Source: Tetradesmus obliquus (taxonomy: Eukaryota; Chlorophyta; Chlorophyceae; Sphaeropleales; Scenedesmaceae). From it: DNA of 64,000 nt. Both the position numbers and the translations under genes were made by a program. The notes beneath the pieces are model-generated. The model was not told the origin of the DNA. It was given only the letters and a program-made list of their open reading frames with translations, and ran no database searches. Location of the stretch: contig CP126202.1 of the NCBI GenBank assembly GCA_030272155.1, forward strand, positions 1,798,001 to 1,862,000, written 5' to 3'. Below, in pieces: positions 24,082 through 37,772 of this stretch (positions within the stretch are counted from its first letter, which is position 1; each line of letters begins with the position of its first letter).

Positions 24082-27000
24082 CTAGTCGACCAGCCTGTCT
24101 TCTGCCGCAATCTTTTTGAGCGAGTCTCGCGCAGGGCCTGCAGGAACCAGCCCAGGGGCTACGTACAGCACCTGGTACTCGGGCTTGCGTGACAGGCTGG
24201 CCATGCCCCGCTTCACTCGCCGCTGCCAGCCCTGCTTGTCCCTGCACAGCGGTGACAAGAGGGACACATTGCAGCGACAGTGAGTCCCTCATGTAAACAC
24301 ACAATTCGTGAGTGGTGATGTACAGCACCTGGTACTCAGGCTTGCGCGAGAGGCTGGCCATGCCCCGCTTCACCCGGCGTTGCCAGCCCTGCTTGGTCCT
24401 GCCATTGTGTACAGCAGTGAGAAAGGCGTGTATGGCAGTAACCGTGAGTAGTGACGTACAACACGTACAAGTAGTACGCACGCTTGCATGAGCGGATGGC
24501 TAGGCTGCAGTTCAGTCACCGCTGCCAGCCGTGCTTGGCCCTGCAAAGCAGCAGTGAGAAAGGCGCGCGTTGCAGCAGCAGTGAGTTGTGATGTGCGGCA
24601 CCTGGTACTCAGGCTTGCGCGAGAGGCTGGCCATGCCCCGCTTCACACGGCGCTGCCAGCCTTGCTTGGCCCTGTGATTGTGTACAGCAGTAAGAATGGC
24701 GTGCATGGCAGCAAACGTGAGTACTGATAGCAGCACGCAGTAGTGGTGTTTGGCACCTAGTGCTCAGGCTTGTGTGCAAGGGTAGGTAGACCGTGCTTCA
24801 CTCGCCGCTGCCAGCCCTGTTTGGCCCTGCACAGCGGTGACAAGAGGGACACATTGCAGCGACAGTGAGTCCCTCATGAGCCTGTCATCGGCTCCAAAAT
24901 GGGCTGTGTTCCCGTCATGTAAACACACAAATCGTGAGTGGTGATGTACAGCACCTGGTACTCAGGCTTGCGCGAGAGGCTGGCCATGCCTCGCTTCACA
25001 CGGCGTTGCCAGCCCTGCTTGGCCCTGGAAAGACAGCGTGTGTGGCAGTAGCAAGCACGGCGTGGCGGGTAAGGCGGTTGCGCTTTGCAGAGCGCAGTGC
25101 AGCTACAACAGGTCGCATAACCCAGGTCCCCCCGGTCAATGACTTCTTTGCAGTCCCATGGCTTTGTGCAACTCACCTGAGGGAGCCCAGCAGCTCAGCA
25201 GCAGGCATCCCAGGGTCCAGGATCACCAGGCTGTACTCAGCAGCAGCAGCAGCGCCGCTGCGCGCCTCAGCGTGCGGCGGCAGGCAGCGCTCGATGCCCA
25301 CCACGGTGCGGGAGTGGCCCTCGTGCTGCAGGTACAGCGGCGGCTTGCCTGCAGGGAGATAGTATGTCGGAAAACAGGTAGCAGCAGCAGCAGTGCGAGC
25401 ATGTAGGTGCGGGAGTGACCTCCGTGCTGCGGGTACAGCGGCGGCTTGCCTGCGGGCAGCAGCAGCAGCAGTAGTGGGATCATGCGGCTGCAGGAGATGC
25501 TAATTATGCGCAGACTTTGCACCCTGCTACAGTAGTGGCGTGCACAGCTTGTATGAGGAGCCACTTGAAACAAAACCGATGCAGGCGGGGGGCTGTGTCG
25601 CTGCACGTGTGAAAGGCATGCACATTGGCGGGCAACACATCAGCACCAAGAAAAGAGTGCACATGCTACAAATTGTCAGACTTACTGTGCAAAGCGCATG
25701 TTGCAAGACAGATTTCACTGAAGATCATCATCGGCAATCACACTGGTTTAGGCGGCACTGTCCTTGTCAGCACACGACTCACCAGTCACAATGACAGAGC
25801 TGCGGCGTGGCATCTTCTGCAGCCCGCCGCCGCTGCTGCTGCTGCCTGCAGTGGCATGCACAGCAGGCAGACCCACTGCTCCATTCACTGCTGCTGCTGC
25901 TGCGGGTGGGTCAGCTGTAGACAGCCAGCCAGGCTGCTGCTGCTGCTGCTGCTGAGCAGGCACTGCCCTCCTTTGACTGAAGTAGGCCCAGATCCACTCA
26001 GCCATGCGCCTGTGCCTGCTGGGGTCTAATGGCTGACCGACACCACCTGCTGCTGCTGCTGCTGCTCTGGTGCCACCCTTGTTGCTGCTGCTGGGATCCG
26101 CGCTGCTGCCTACCTGCCCTTGCTGCTGCTGCTGCTGCTGGTGGTTGCCGCGGTCCACATACGGCAGGATACTAGGCTGCCCTCTGCCGCTGCCGCTGCT
26201 GCTGCTGCTGCTGCCACTGCCTGCACCAGCTCCTCTACCCCTGCCCCTGCTCCTACCACTGCTGCTGCTGCTGCCCCTTCCAGCTGGCCCGCTGGGCCCA
26301 GCCTGTCTGCCAAAGGCCCTGAATGGCGAGTGCTGCTGTGCCTCAGGTGACTGCCTGCAGCTGCTGCATACATCGTAGTTGGGCGTTTGGTAGCTTTTGT
26401 AACGAATGCCAATGATGGGGCCCTGCTGGCATATGTTGCAGGCAAAGCCTGTGTGGATGGTGGCTCCCGAGGCATCTTCTGCTGTTGGCGGCGCTTTGCC
26501 TGTGCAGCAATGAAGTAAGGAATGTTGAAGGGTTGGAAAAATTAATTGGTTGTTGTGGCAGAGTGTGGTGCAGAGTTGTGAGCGCAGGCAAGGGTTGCTT
26601 GGCACCTCCCTGACTGCTGTGCCTGAACCCACAGCTGAACCGCGGCGGTTGCCTGATGACAGCAACCGCCCCTTGCAGCATACAACACAAACTCAGCATG
26701 ACTCCCGTCCCAATCAGCATCCCATCAGTGATTGTCCGTATTAAACCTACACCAACAAAGATGCTGGCCCACACACAACACAGCACTGTCTGCCCTGCCA
26801 GGGCACCACAGCAGCAGTGCCACAGGTGCATATGGAGCTTGACATGTTTTGTAATCTATGATCGTATCTATTGATTGTTGAAGGACTTAAAAGGCGCTGC
26901 TATACCACCGATACGGTTGCTTTGCTTCCACAGGCCGTTCGCTGCTTCATCACGTCGTGCGCGCTTGCAGCCAGTACGCGCAGCAGCAGGTGAAACTCGG

Positions 27001-28874
27001 GGTAGCAAACACGTGCAGCAACGCACGGACGCAGCACAGACTGGCTGAGCTGCACCGTGCTGTCCTCCCTGCTGCTTACAGCATCCGTGGACACAGACTC
27101 TGCTCTCAGCGTGATCAAGTCATGCGTGGCAAAGCCGGGGGCAGTGCCAGCACCTGTCGTGCTGGATGCGATGCTGCAGCTGGAAGCAGCAAAGCTGCCA
27201 GTGAGTAGCACCGCAGCTGCAGCAGCACTACAATTCAACACAGTACACTGCATGCTGATCATGCACGCCAGTGTGCTACGTGCTTTGCGAGTGTGCTACG
27301 TGCTTCGTCGCAACAGAGGCACGGAAACATCACCCTCATCACAAGGCGCAATATGTTTGCAGCAGCGGTGTTGGCACATGGCTGCATGCCCATCCTCAGG
27401 CAGAGTCTCCTTGCACACGCAGCACATACCACCAACGTCACAGCAGCATCAGCTGAGGTACAATTCGCTGTTGCAGAACATACCATTAACAGCAATATAA
27501 CATTCATATATTGTTGTTTATGCACCCACAGACTGAGGGCTGGCTGGAGCTGCTGCAAGCGCCAGGCACCCACTGGAGGCTGGTCTTCACAGCAGGTGGG
27601 CTGCCACACCCTGGCTTTGCACCTGTGCTGATGCAGGACACCACACCCTTGCATGCGCCACACCCTTGCATGCGCGTGGTTGATGCAGGACGCACTGTGT
27701 GTCCTGCAAGCAGAGCCATACTAATTCAAACCTCAGCCATAGTTTAGAAGCAGTACAACACAGAGGCAAGCTGGCTTGCCTCCTGTGTGGTATGCAGGTT
27801 TCGGCCGCGGTGTCACAGGATGTGGGCCTGTTGAACAAAAGTGTCTAGCTGCAACTGCAAGCAGCTACTTCCTGCATACAAGAGACAGCTGCACTTGCAC
27901 CTGTCAACCAAGGAGCGCGCCGACGAAACAAGATGCGACAGCCATAACTGCTGCTGCTGCCGCTGCTGCTCGGTCAGATGAGAAGCAGGTGCAGGCTGCC
28001 AAGAAGAAGCAGCCCAACAAGGGAGGCGTGTACTTCCCCATCGCTGCATGCCAGGTGGGGGCAGCATGGGTTCAGAAGTTTAGAAAATGACAGTTGGCAG
28101 CATTGCACAAAGTGTTGTTTGTGCAGCAGCCGAACCCATGGGCCCACCAAAGGAAGCCTCCCACATTACGCCGATGTTAGACAACCTCGGCATTCCCTGC
28201 ACTGCTCCTGCTGCCGCCGCAGACATTTCACGCGGCGCAGGCGGACTTTGAGAACAGCGTGTTCCTGGGCCCCACCAACTTTCTGACCTCTGCATTGCTG
28301 CTGCTGCTGCTGCCGCAGAAATTTGACGCGGCGCAGGCCGACTTTGAAAACGGCGTGTTCCTGGGCCCTATTGCTTCGCTCACCTTCAACGGCCCGTATG
28401 CAATGAAGGGCAAGCAGCTCACATTTGATGTGGTGAAGATGAACATCGGGCTGGGGCCGTGGCGCTTCAGCATCCCTTTCAAGAAGGATGCGAAGGGCAT
28501 CGCTGAGATGGACCCGCAGTGAGTTATGGATGTGTTGTTGTGTGCTGTTTGTCTTATATCGCTTCCGCAGCAGCCTCATGCAGTCCCACCACAGCGCAGC
28601 CACAAATCAGGGCAGGGCATGGAATAGGATACTTATGCTGCAGCTACAAGACCGGTGAAGTTTGTAGAGACCTGCAAAGCTTGTGTGTTTGTGGCAGTCG
28701 GTTGCCTGGTACTGATCTGTCAAGTTCTCAGCGTTGCTCTGGCAATGCACTTAGGGCACTTGGCCCACTGATATTGCCGCTGCTACTGCTGCTGCTGCAG
28801 GGTTGCCAAGAAGCTGCCGTTCTTCCTGTATGCATACATTGACAGGGACATCGTGGTGGCTCGGGGCTTACTGC

Positions 28875-28905
<31 letters not shown>

Positions 28906-31900
28906 ACTGCTGCTGCTGCAGGGATGCCAAGAAGCTGCCGTTCTTCCTGTATGCATACAATGACAGGGACATTGTGGTGGCACGGGCCTCACTGCTGCTG
29001 CTGCTGCTGCTGCTGCAGGGATGCCAAGAAGCTGCCGTTCTTCCTGTATGCGTACATCGACAGGGACATCGTGGTGGCGCGGGGCAGGAGCGGCGGCCTG
29101 GCAGTGTGGCAGCGCGCCAGCAAGGATTGGGAGGCAAAGGCTGGAGTGCTGGCAGTGTACAAGTGATTTTAGTAGAGTTTGACTGTTGACAGAGAGTTTG
29201 CATATAGCATGTAACTGTGATTAGATGGTGGAATTGAAGGCAGTTGAGGTATGTGTGTGGTTGTTTGGGGCGGTGTGGTGTCAGGCTTGCCCCAGGCTTC
29301 AGTTGATGCAAGTTTGGCGCAGTTTATTTGCAAATCAAATCAATTGATGACGTGATGGTGTTGATGTCGTTGTGGAGGAACTGCGCATGCATACAGTCAG
29401 TCAAACTACAACACAGAATTCTTCGATGATATGCAGTGCAAGTGGCAGCCTTTTGACAACCATGGCTTGCTTGGTTTGAACGCCCTTGTGAGACAGGGTT
29501 GGATTGCGGTTTTGCTGGGGTGAGCATGCTCCTTGTTTCAGCAGAGACACAGGAGCAGCACCAGAGCTGCTAATCATCATTGAAATTGCTTGCATTACAC
29601 ATCATATGCGTGGTAGGCGAATGCGGCAGCAGCATTGATTTTGGCCGGGTCTGCTGCCATCTGTTTTGTTCGGCAGATTCCAAGTGTCTCGAGCATTCAC
29701 AAACAAACGGTGGTACTGTGATTGTAACTTTTGTGTACAGTAATCGCACTCCATGAGGGCGGCCGGGGCGAAGCTGCGCAAATTCCAGGCGGACACGGAC
29801 CTAGAACTGTTCGCAGTCAGCCCCGCAGACGCAGCAGCCGAGGCTGTTTCAAATAGAGACAACCAGGTATACTTCGGCAAAGGAGCAATATCTTTGCGGG
29901 AAGGTGAGCACATCATAACCCCGGCCAACCACCCGGGAGCAGTACAACAGTTCCCATCACTCCAGCCAAGACAGTAGCAGTTCACCAGCTGCAACACGCT
30001 TCCGGACAGCATGCATGCCATGCAAAGCCTTACCATCACTAAGTAACGTGACAAACGATACCAAAACGGGCTTGCAGGAGACGTTGTGCTGGACTGTGGG
30101 GCCAATGTGGGCTCTTTTGCACGCATGGCAGCGCCAGTCATCGGCCCCACAGGCACAATCTACTGCTTGGAGCCCATGCCGGATGTCTGCACTGCCCTGA
30201 AGCTCAACATCATCAAGTACAAGGAGTGGGCAGACCAGCGGAAGCTGAAGGTGGCAAATGTGGAAGCCATCTGCGCAGGTGCTGCTCATGCTGCTTGCAG
30301 GACAGCCATTGGGTCGTGTGCCAACCAAAAAAGACAGCGGCATGGGACAACAGCAGCAGCACATGCAAGCGGCAGCCGCATAGCATCGGTGTACATGCGT
30401 CTTGAAGCCATGTTTTGAGTAGCGTTCGGCTGGGAAAAGAGTTGATGTATGTAAGCTCCACAGGCCGCACTGCTTTGCAGCACTTCATGTGGTTGCTGCT
30501 GCAGTGGCTGCTTGCAGCCGCCCAAATGCCAGCATTTGCAGCAGCAGCTTCTCAAGAACAAAAGGCACCTGTTGCTATTCCCCTGCAGGTGTTGGTGACG
30601 AGGGCAGCCAGCCGGAGCGCGAGTTTGCATACTACCCTCGCCTCACAGCCATGAGCAGCATGTACCCGGATGAGGCGGATGCAGCGCAGGCCACTTTCAG
30701 CCTGGTGCTGCACCGACCGCAAAGCTTCTCACTGCTGGAGGATTGCGGCAAAGCAGTTGCACGGTGAGCTGCAGGCGCGCACGCATGGGCACAGGCAACT
30801 GCATGCATCTTGCGGAGGTGAATTTGACGACAGAACTAGAGAATGATTAGGAGAGACAGAATACATACAGTCAGGCGGATGAGCGCAGGCCACTTTTAGC
30901 CTGGTGCTGCACCGGCCGCAGAGCTTCTCACTGCTGGAGGACTGCGGCAAAGCAGTTGCGCGGTGAGCTGCAGGCGGTCGCACGCATGGGCACAGGCAAC
31001 TGCATGCATCTTGTGGAGGTCAAGTTGATGACAGAACTAGCGGACGATTAGGGGAGATAGCTTACATACAGTCAGGCGGATGAGTGCAGGCCTCCTTCAG
31101 CCTGCTGCACCGACCCCAAAGCTTCTCACTGCTGGAGGATTGCGGCACAGCAGTTGCACGGTGAGCCTTCAGCACTGACGTGCATGAGAAACATTGCAAC
31201 TGTATGCATCTTTTGGGGGCAACACACGAAAGCAGAAAGGTCAATTTAAGCAGGGAAAGGCAGCATGTACGCGGATGAAGTAGATGCGGCGCATGCCACT
31301 TTCCGCTTGGTCCTGCACCGGCCGCACAGCTTCTCACTGCTGGAGGACTGCGGCAAAGCAGTTGCGCGGTGAGCCGCCGGCAGTTGCATCGCCACATCAA
31401 ATCACTACGTGTGTGCTCAGGACATATCGGATTCCAGCAAGTGAGATGGCTTGAAAGAGATAGTAAGGCAGGTGCGATGCAGCTGTAGACCATAGTGTCC
31501 CAGCTGTGTCTCTACAGCCTTGATGCTGGGTATCCTCACCTGCTGCTGCTGCTGCTGCTGCTGTTGCTGCCGCTGCTGCATCAGCAGCTGCTCGCCACAG
31601 CTGTACAAGCTGGTGCACTCGCTGTTCTTCCGGGCGCTGCTGCTGCGGCCCGCGGAGAAGGTCATGTGCCCCATGGTGACCGTGTCGCAACTGATACGGC
31701 AGTACAACATCAAGTGAGTTTGGGTGTGTGGCTGCACATCAGCGTACTCTGCTGCTGCTGCCGCTGCTGTTACTGCTGTTACTGTAGCAACAAGGTCATC
31801 GGCCATACTGTGATGGCCTGGCAGTTGGCTAGTTTTGTGGGATTGGTGGCGATTGTATGCTTTTTGCAGAGCTGCTGACCAGCAGGAACAGCAGCGGCTC

Positions 31901-34900
31901 TCTGTTGCGACCTGTGCAGCATGGCAGGGCAGGGCAGGGTCACAGCCAGCCTGGTGGCTGCAAATCGGGTGGTTAAGAGCTACAGACAGAGATGTCCGCA
32001 TATAATCTGAGTGCATTTACTGCTGCTGCTGCTGCTGCAACGGCTGCAGGGAGGTTGGCCTGCTGAAGATCAACGTGGAGCGGGCAGAGTGGGACGTGCT
32101 GGCAGGCATCCAGGAGCAGGACTGGCCCAAGGTACTGATTCAAAGAATAAGCAGCTGAGGAAGCACTGCTGTAACTTTGAAATGCAACTTGCAAATTGTG
32201 GAGCATGCTGACCGTGTCCATCCTGGTTCAGCTGTCTGCACCTGCACTCGATGCTGTGTGTTATCATTGCGTGCAGGTGCGCCAGGTCAGTGCGCAGGTG
32301 CACGACATCCGCGGCCGATCGGAAACACCTGCGCTTGATGTGTTTGAAGGTTCAACAGACTATCTGCACCTGCATTGTGTGCTGTGTTGCCGCCCGCAGG
32401 TGCGTGACATCCGCGGCTCATTAGTTTCAACTGTCTGCATCTGCACTGTGTTGTTGTCGCTGCCCGCAGGTGCGCCAGGTCAGCGCACAGGTGCACGACA
32501 TCCGCGGCCGCGTGGGGCACCTGGCAGTGCTGCTGCGGCGGCGCGGCTTCCAGGTGACAGTCTGCCAGGAGCCGCGCTTTGCGTCGTGCAACCTGCACAT
32601 GGTGTATGGCTGCAGGCCATAAACACCAAAGGCGGTGTACCCTTGGGGCTGCAGCAAGTAACGGCTGATACTGCTGCTGATGTTTATGCTGCAGTCGTGA
32701 CAGCAGCGCTAGCTATATATCAAGTTATTTGGTTGCTGTGTAGAGGGATCCCTGTGCCAGAAAGGGGTATGAAAATGGCTGCGCTTTCAGGTGGCCGTCT
32801 GCCAGGAGCCGCGCTTTGCTCGTGCAACCTGCACATGGTGTACGGCTGCAGGCCAGGGCAGTGAAAATTCCGCTGACACTGACGGTGGTGATCGCGGTGT
32901 TACAGTGACGCTGCTGGCATGACGGCCGGCATGTCACATTGTTGTTTATGCGTGCTCGCTAGCAATGAATGATGTGGCGAGCAACCTGCATATGGTGTAT
33001 GTACGGCTGCAGGCCGCAGCGGTTACGGCTGTGCAACTGTATGCTGATGCTGCTGATGGTGGTGATGGTGTTTGTGCAGCAGCCATGACCGCAGTCCATG
33101 CTTAAGCTGTTGTACGTCACCCACAGTACAATGCCACCACCGTACAATAGTAGAGGGCACTAGTGGGGCGGTGGGCCTGCACATACGTATGGCTTCTGAA
33201 ACCGCAGCACATGCTTTCACAGCGGCCTTGTCTGTTTCACTGCTTGGTGGGCCACAGGGCTGCAGTTGGGCCCTAGGCTGGAGCTGGACTGCAGTCCCAC
33301 AGCACGCTCAGCATGAGGCTTGGGCCAAGAAGCAGCAGGAACAGCTTGCACATTGTAGGGGCTGTGGACACTAGCTCTGGATTCTGTGATGCAGAGGCGC
33401 AGCATGCTAGAGCGGTTGTGACTTGAAACTAGTGAGTTAGCAACCTGAGGCGAACTAGGCTGCAGCTGTTGAGCATGTGTGGCAGTACCAACGTGCTGCA
33501 GCAGCGCGCAGATCATTGAGTACATTGTGTTGATTATTTCGTCTAGCCCACCGCTGGTGCACAGCAGGCAACCTAGAACTGCTGTTGCTTGTGCTGAATG
33601 TGCACCTGATGTGCTACCTTGTGTTCTAGCTGCGCATGCATTTGTGTTGACAGCAAGCATGCAACACCTTATAGATAAGTAGCGGTAAGGCATGCTGGTT
33701 CTGCTTGCAGTGGGGCCTGCGCATACAGGCATATGTGAGATGTGTGGCATGTGTATCCAAGCCAGAGAGTTGCCGCATGCTGGAATTAAGCTTCCAGGCT
33801 GGTGTTTTCATGTGTGCACCTTTCTCTCTCTCTGAAGTAGGGCGCGGCGCCGTAGAGTAATTTCTGTGATAGGTGCACATGGCGCTCGTGCTGCGGATAT
33901 TGCGTACATGAAGCCCCGCAGGCTGCCCTGCAGCGCTGGCTACCAACCCAGGCAGACCAAAGTAGCTGCACCTGTAACCATACAAGCCCGACAAGGCTAA
34001 TCAGCAAACGGTGTCTACCTTAACTTCAGCTAACCCGACAGCTTGAAAGAAACACTCACCTAGGAACTTCACCAGCTGTGCCCTGCAGCCGAAGTAACGC
34101 AGCAGTGCGGCAGCCTCCGTAGTGCCCACCCACTTCCTGCTGCAAACATAACACAAATACAAACTACTACGCAGCCATAGCTCACCTGAAAACTCAACTA
34201 GCTGCGCCCTGCATCCAAAGTAGCGCAGCAGCGCTGCCGCTTCAGTGGTGCCCACCCACTTCCTGCTGCACTGCACGCTGCCGCCAAACATGGCGGCACC
34301 GCCTGGGTCGAACCCCGCTGCCCAAGCAGCCTCCAGCCAGGCCTGCAGGGAGGCTGCAAAGCAGTGCAGCAAGCAGGCGGGCGTGGCAACAAGGTCAGCC
34401 ATAGACATGTGTGCTAATACTACCCTTGCACAGCAGTTCTCCGTTTGAACAGCACCACACACCTGAGAACAATGTGCAATGAAATTGACTAAAGCCAAAC
34501 ATGGTGGCAGCCCCTGGGTCGAACCCCGCTGCCCATGCTGCCTCCAGCCAGGCTTGCAGGGAGGCTGCAAAAGCAGGCAAGAGTGCGGCAGACAGGCAGG
34601 AGTGCGGCGGCGATGTTTATAAGTGCTTCGGTATGCATGGGCAGCGAACAAGATGCATACACAGCTCGCGCGACGGTGGGTACTGTGCAATCAAAGCCTG
34701 CAGCCAAACATGGCAGCACCACCTGGGGAAACCCCGCTGCCCATGCTGCCTCCAGCCAGGCTTGCAGGGAGGCTGCAAAAGCAGCAGGCAGGTGGGGAAC
34801 GCAGGAGCAGTGATTACGGACTGTGCAGCATCTATCTGCACATACTAAAAAACCTCAACAGTGTGAATTGTATATGTTCTGTTGGTGACGTGCAACCCTT

Positions 34901-37720
34901 CAAAGCCCATGCAAGTTTCCCTGTTGCAAGCACAACACAAATCAAACACGTCTGCACCCGCTCAGCAATGTTAGGTACGGAGCCGCAGCCGCCAAACAGC
35001 GCCGCCCTTACAGCAGGCTCCCCGCGCAGCAGCTGGTGGCTGGCCTGCATCGATTGCCGGATCCCCAACATTTGAACTTACATGTTACCTTACAAGTTGT
35101 CAATGTGCACCCCTCCAAAGCTCTTAGCATCCCGTCTTAACAGGCTATTCAGCGGTCCCTCAATTCTGGCATTTTCTTACGCGTCATTTCATTCTAGCCG
35201 TTGCGGAACCGCTGCAACTGCACATATTGCATGATAATGGCCAAGTGGAGGAATTCTTCCACCGCTGAATAGCCTGTTAAGCAAACCCAAATTAACAAAA
35301 AAATCTGCACCCACTCACCAACATCGGGTACGAAGCTGCGGCCGCCGAACAGCGCCGCACTAACAGCATCATCGCCCCGCAGCAGCTGGTGGCTGGCCTG
35401 CATCTGTTGCGTGCTTGCCAAGCGTGCAAAATGACCCAAGGAGTGTTGTTGTTATTAGTGGATCCTTAAAAAGCTCATTGCATGCTGAACAACCCAGACA
35501 ATCCATCAACGCCCACTCACCCACGTCAGGCACAAAGCCGCAGCCGCCAAACAGCGCTGCTCTTACATCAGCATTGCCCCGCATCAGCTGGTGGCTGGCC
35601 TGCATCTGTATGTTGCGGAAGCCACAGCCCCAGCCGCTGTCTGCTTGCCCAGCGCCGCTGTGAAAGCCCACCGGCCCTGCATTGCAATGTAACAACAGCA
35701 GTGAGTTGCGGCCAAATGATTCGAAGTCTGCATCTGTATGTTGCGGAAGCCGCAGCCCCAGCCACTGTCTGGTTGGCCAGCTCCACTGTGAAAGCCTACA
35801 CTTCCTGCATTTGCACGCAGAGCACAGTGGTTTACAGGAATGGTCAGTTGATGCTTGCATCTGTATGTTGCGGAAGCCGCAGCCCCAGCCGCTGTCTGCT
35901 TGGCCAGAGCCGCTGTGGAATCCAACGCTCCCTGCATTGCAATGTAAAACAGCAAGAAGTGCATCGAACGTTCAATTGAGGCTTGCATCTGTATGTTGCG
36001 GAAGCCGCAGCCCCAGCCGCTGCCAGGCTGACCAGCGCCGCTATGGAAGCCTACACTACCTGCATATGCAGCCAGCACCGGTGTGAACAGTTTGAAACAA
36101 CAGTGCATCTGCACGTTGCGGAAGCCGCAGCCCCAGTCTGCGTCAGCCTGGCCAGAAAAGCTGTGAAAGCCTGCACTTCCCGCATTTGCACGCAGAGCAC
36201 AGTGGTTTACAGGAATGGTCAGTTGATGCTTGCATCTGCATGTTGCAGAAGCAGCAGCCCCAGCCGCTGTCTGCTTGGCCGGCGCCGCTATGGAAGCCTA
36301 TACTACCTGCATGTGCACCCAGCCACAGAGAAAACAATTTAAAAAGCTGGGATAACGTTGTACCCGCATGTTGCGAAGGCCGCAGACCCTCGAAGCAGGA
36401 TTGCAGCAGCTGCAATCTAAAACCAGAAACTCCCAAGCAAGCAGCTGCTGCAGCAGATGCCACATCTGACAACACACCACGTACAAACAGCAATGCTGCA
36501 GCCGTGTTGACAGGCAAGCTTCCCTGACAGGAGCACCACGCTGTGTGGCTTGGGCTGCGCCTCGAGGCAGGACTGCAGCAGCCAAAACACACCTAACAAC
36601 CACACCAGCAGCTGGTGCGGGCGGCCAGATCGAAAGGCAGGACAAACCAAGCTCACACACTCACCGGACAGCAGCACCACACTGTGTGGCTTGGGCTGTC
36701 CTCAAAGCAGGCCTGCAGCACATGCCTGACATTTGACAACGCACTAAAAAATGGCAGACCGGCAGGCTCATTGGCAGGCAAACGCGACAGCGAAGCTTGA
36801 CACGCAAGCTTACCTGACAGCAGCACCACACTGTGTGGCTTGGGCTGTGCCTCAAAGCAGGCCTGCAGCAGCGGGATGACATCAACGCTGTGCAGCTCTG
36901 CATGGCCATCAGGCTGCTGCAGGGTGGCGAGCTGCCCAGGCACGATCGGCAGCCGCTCCTGCGGCCTGCAGACAAGATAGTGTTGGGTCAGGTGCGCATA
37001 GAGTTGGTGAGGGATTCGCCAACAACCTGCAGGCGTGCGAGTGGATGGCCCGCCCTGACCGGATCAGGTCCACCAAGTACATGTGACTTGTGCTGCAGAA
37101 CCACATAGCTTGTGACCACGTGTCCCCTTTAAGTACAGCCGCCGCACCTGGCCTGCTGGCGCTGCGGGTTGCTGGGGAACTCCACCCACCAGTGGCCACA
37201 CAGCAGCACGAGCTTGTTCAGCTGGTGCATGCACACCAGCCCCACCTGGTGTGTATTCCAATTCTGCACCCTTGCACTTGCACAGGTACGTTGCTGCTTT
37301 CAACCTTCACAAGCAGCAGGACCCCGCCTGTATCAGGACACGCTGTCTTGACTGCCAATAAGTGCTTCTCCAGCAGATTTTGGACGGCTTATTGATGCGT
37401 AGCAGACTCACCTGGGCTGCTGCCGCTGCGGGTTGCTGGGGCACTCCACCGACCAGTGGCCCGCCTGGCCGCAGCGGAAGCACTTGCCGGGCCGCTGCAC
37501 ACAGGCATATTGGCAGGCAGATGCAGCTGAGAGGAAAGAGGAAAAACAGGCAGATGCAGCTGAGAGGCAAAGCTGAGAGGAAAGAGGAAAGACAGCAGCG
37601 CACAAGATGGGCAGCGTGCTGCCATGCTGCTTGCGCACCGAGTCTGCACACCTGCACTGTTACACAGCGCCTGCAGCACTGGCAGGTTGCAGTAAGCCAG
37701 GTCCAGGAGAACATGCAGAT

Positions 37721-37772
<52 letters not shown>

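Noticed and set aside
33217-33750. 177-codon minus-strand ORF within the protease intron
   Set aside because: Composition is patchy, no family motif, and it adds no phase-consistent link to the flanking protease exons.
35608-36310. Regularly spaced repeats resembling a CRISPR array
   Set aside because: Units are 70-80 bases, imperfect, encode a protease motif and match the adjacent exon; the organism is a eukaryote.
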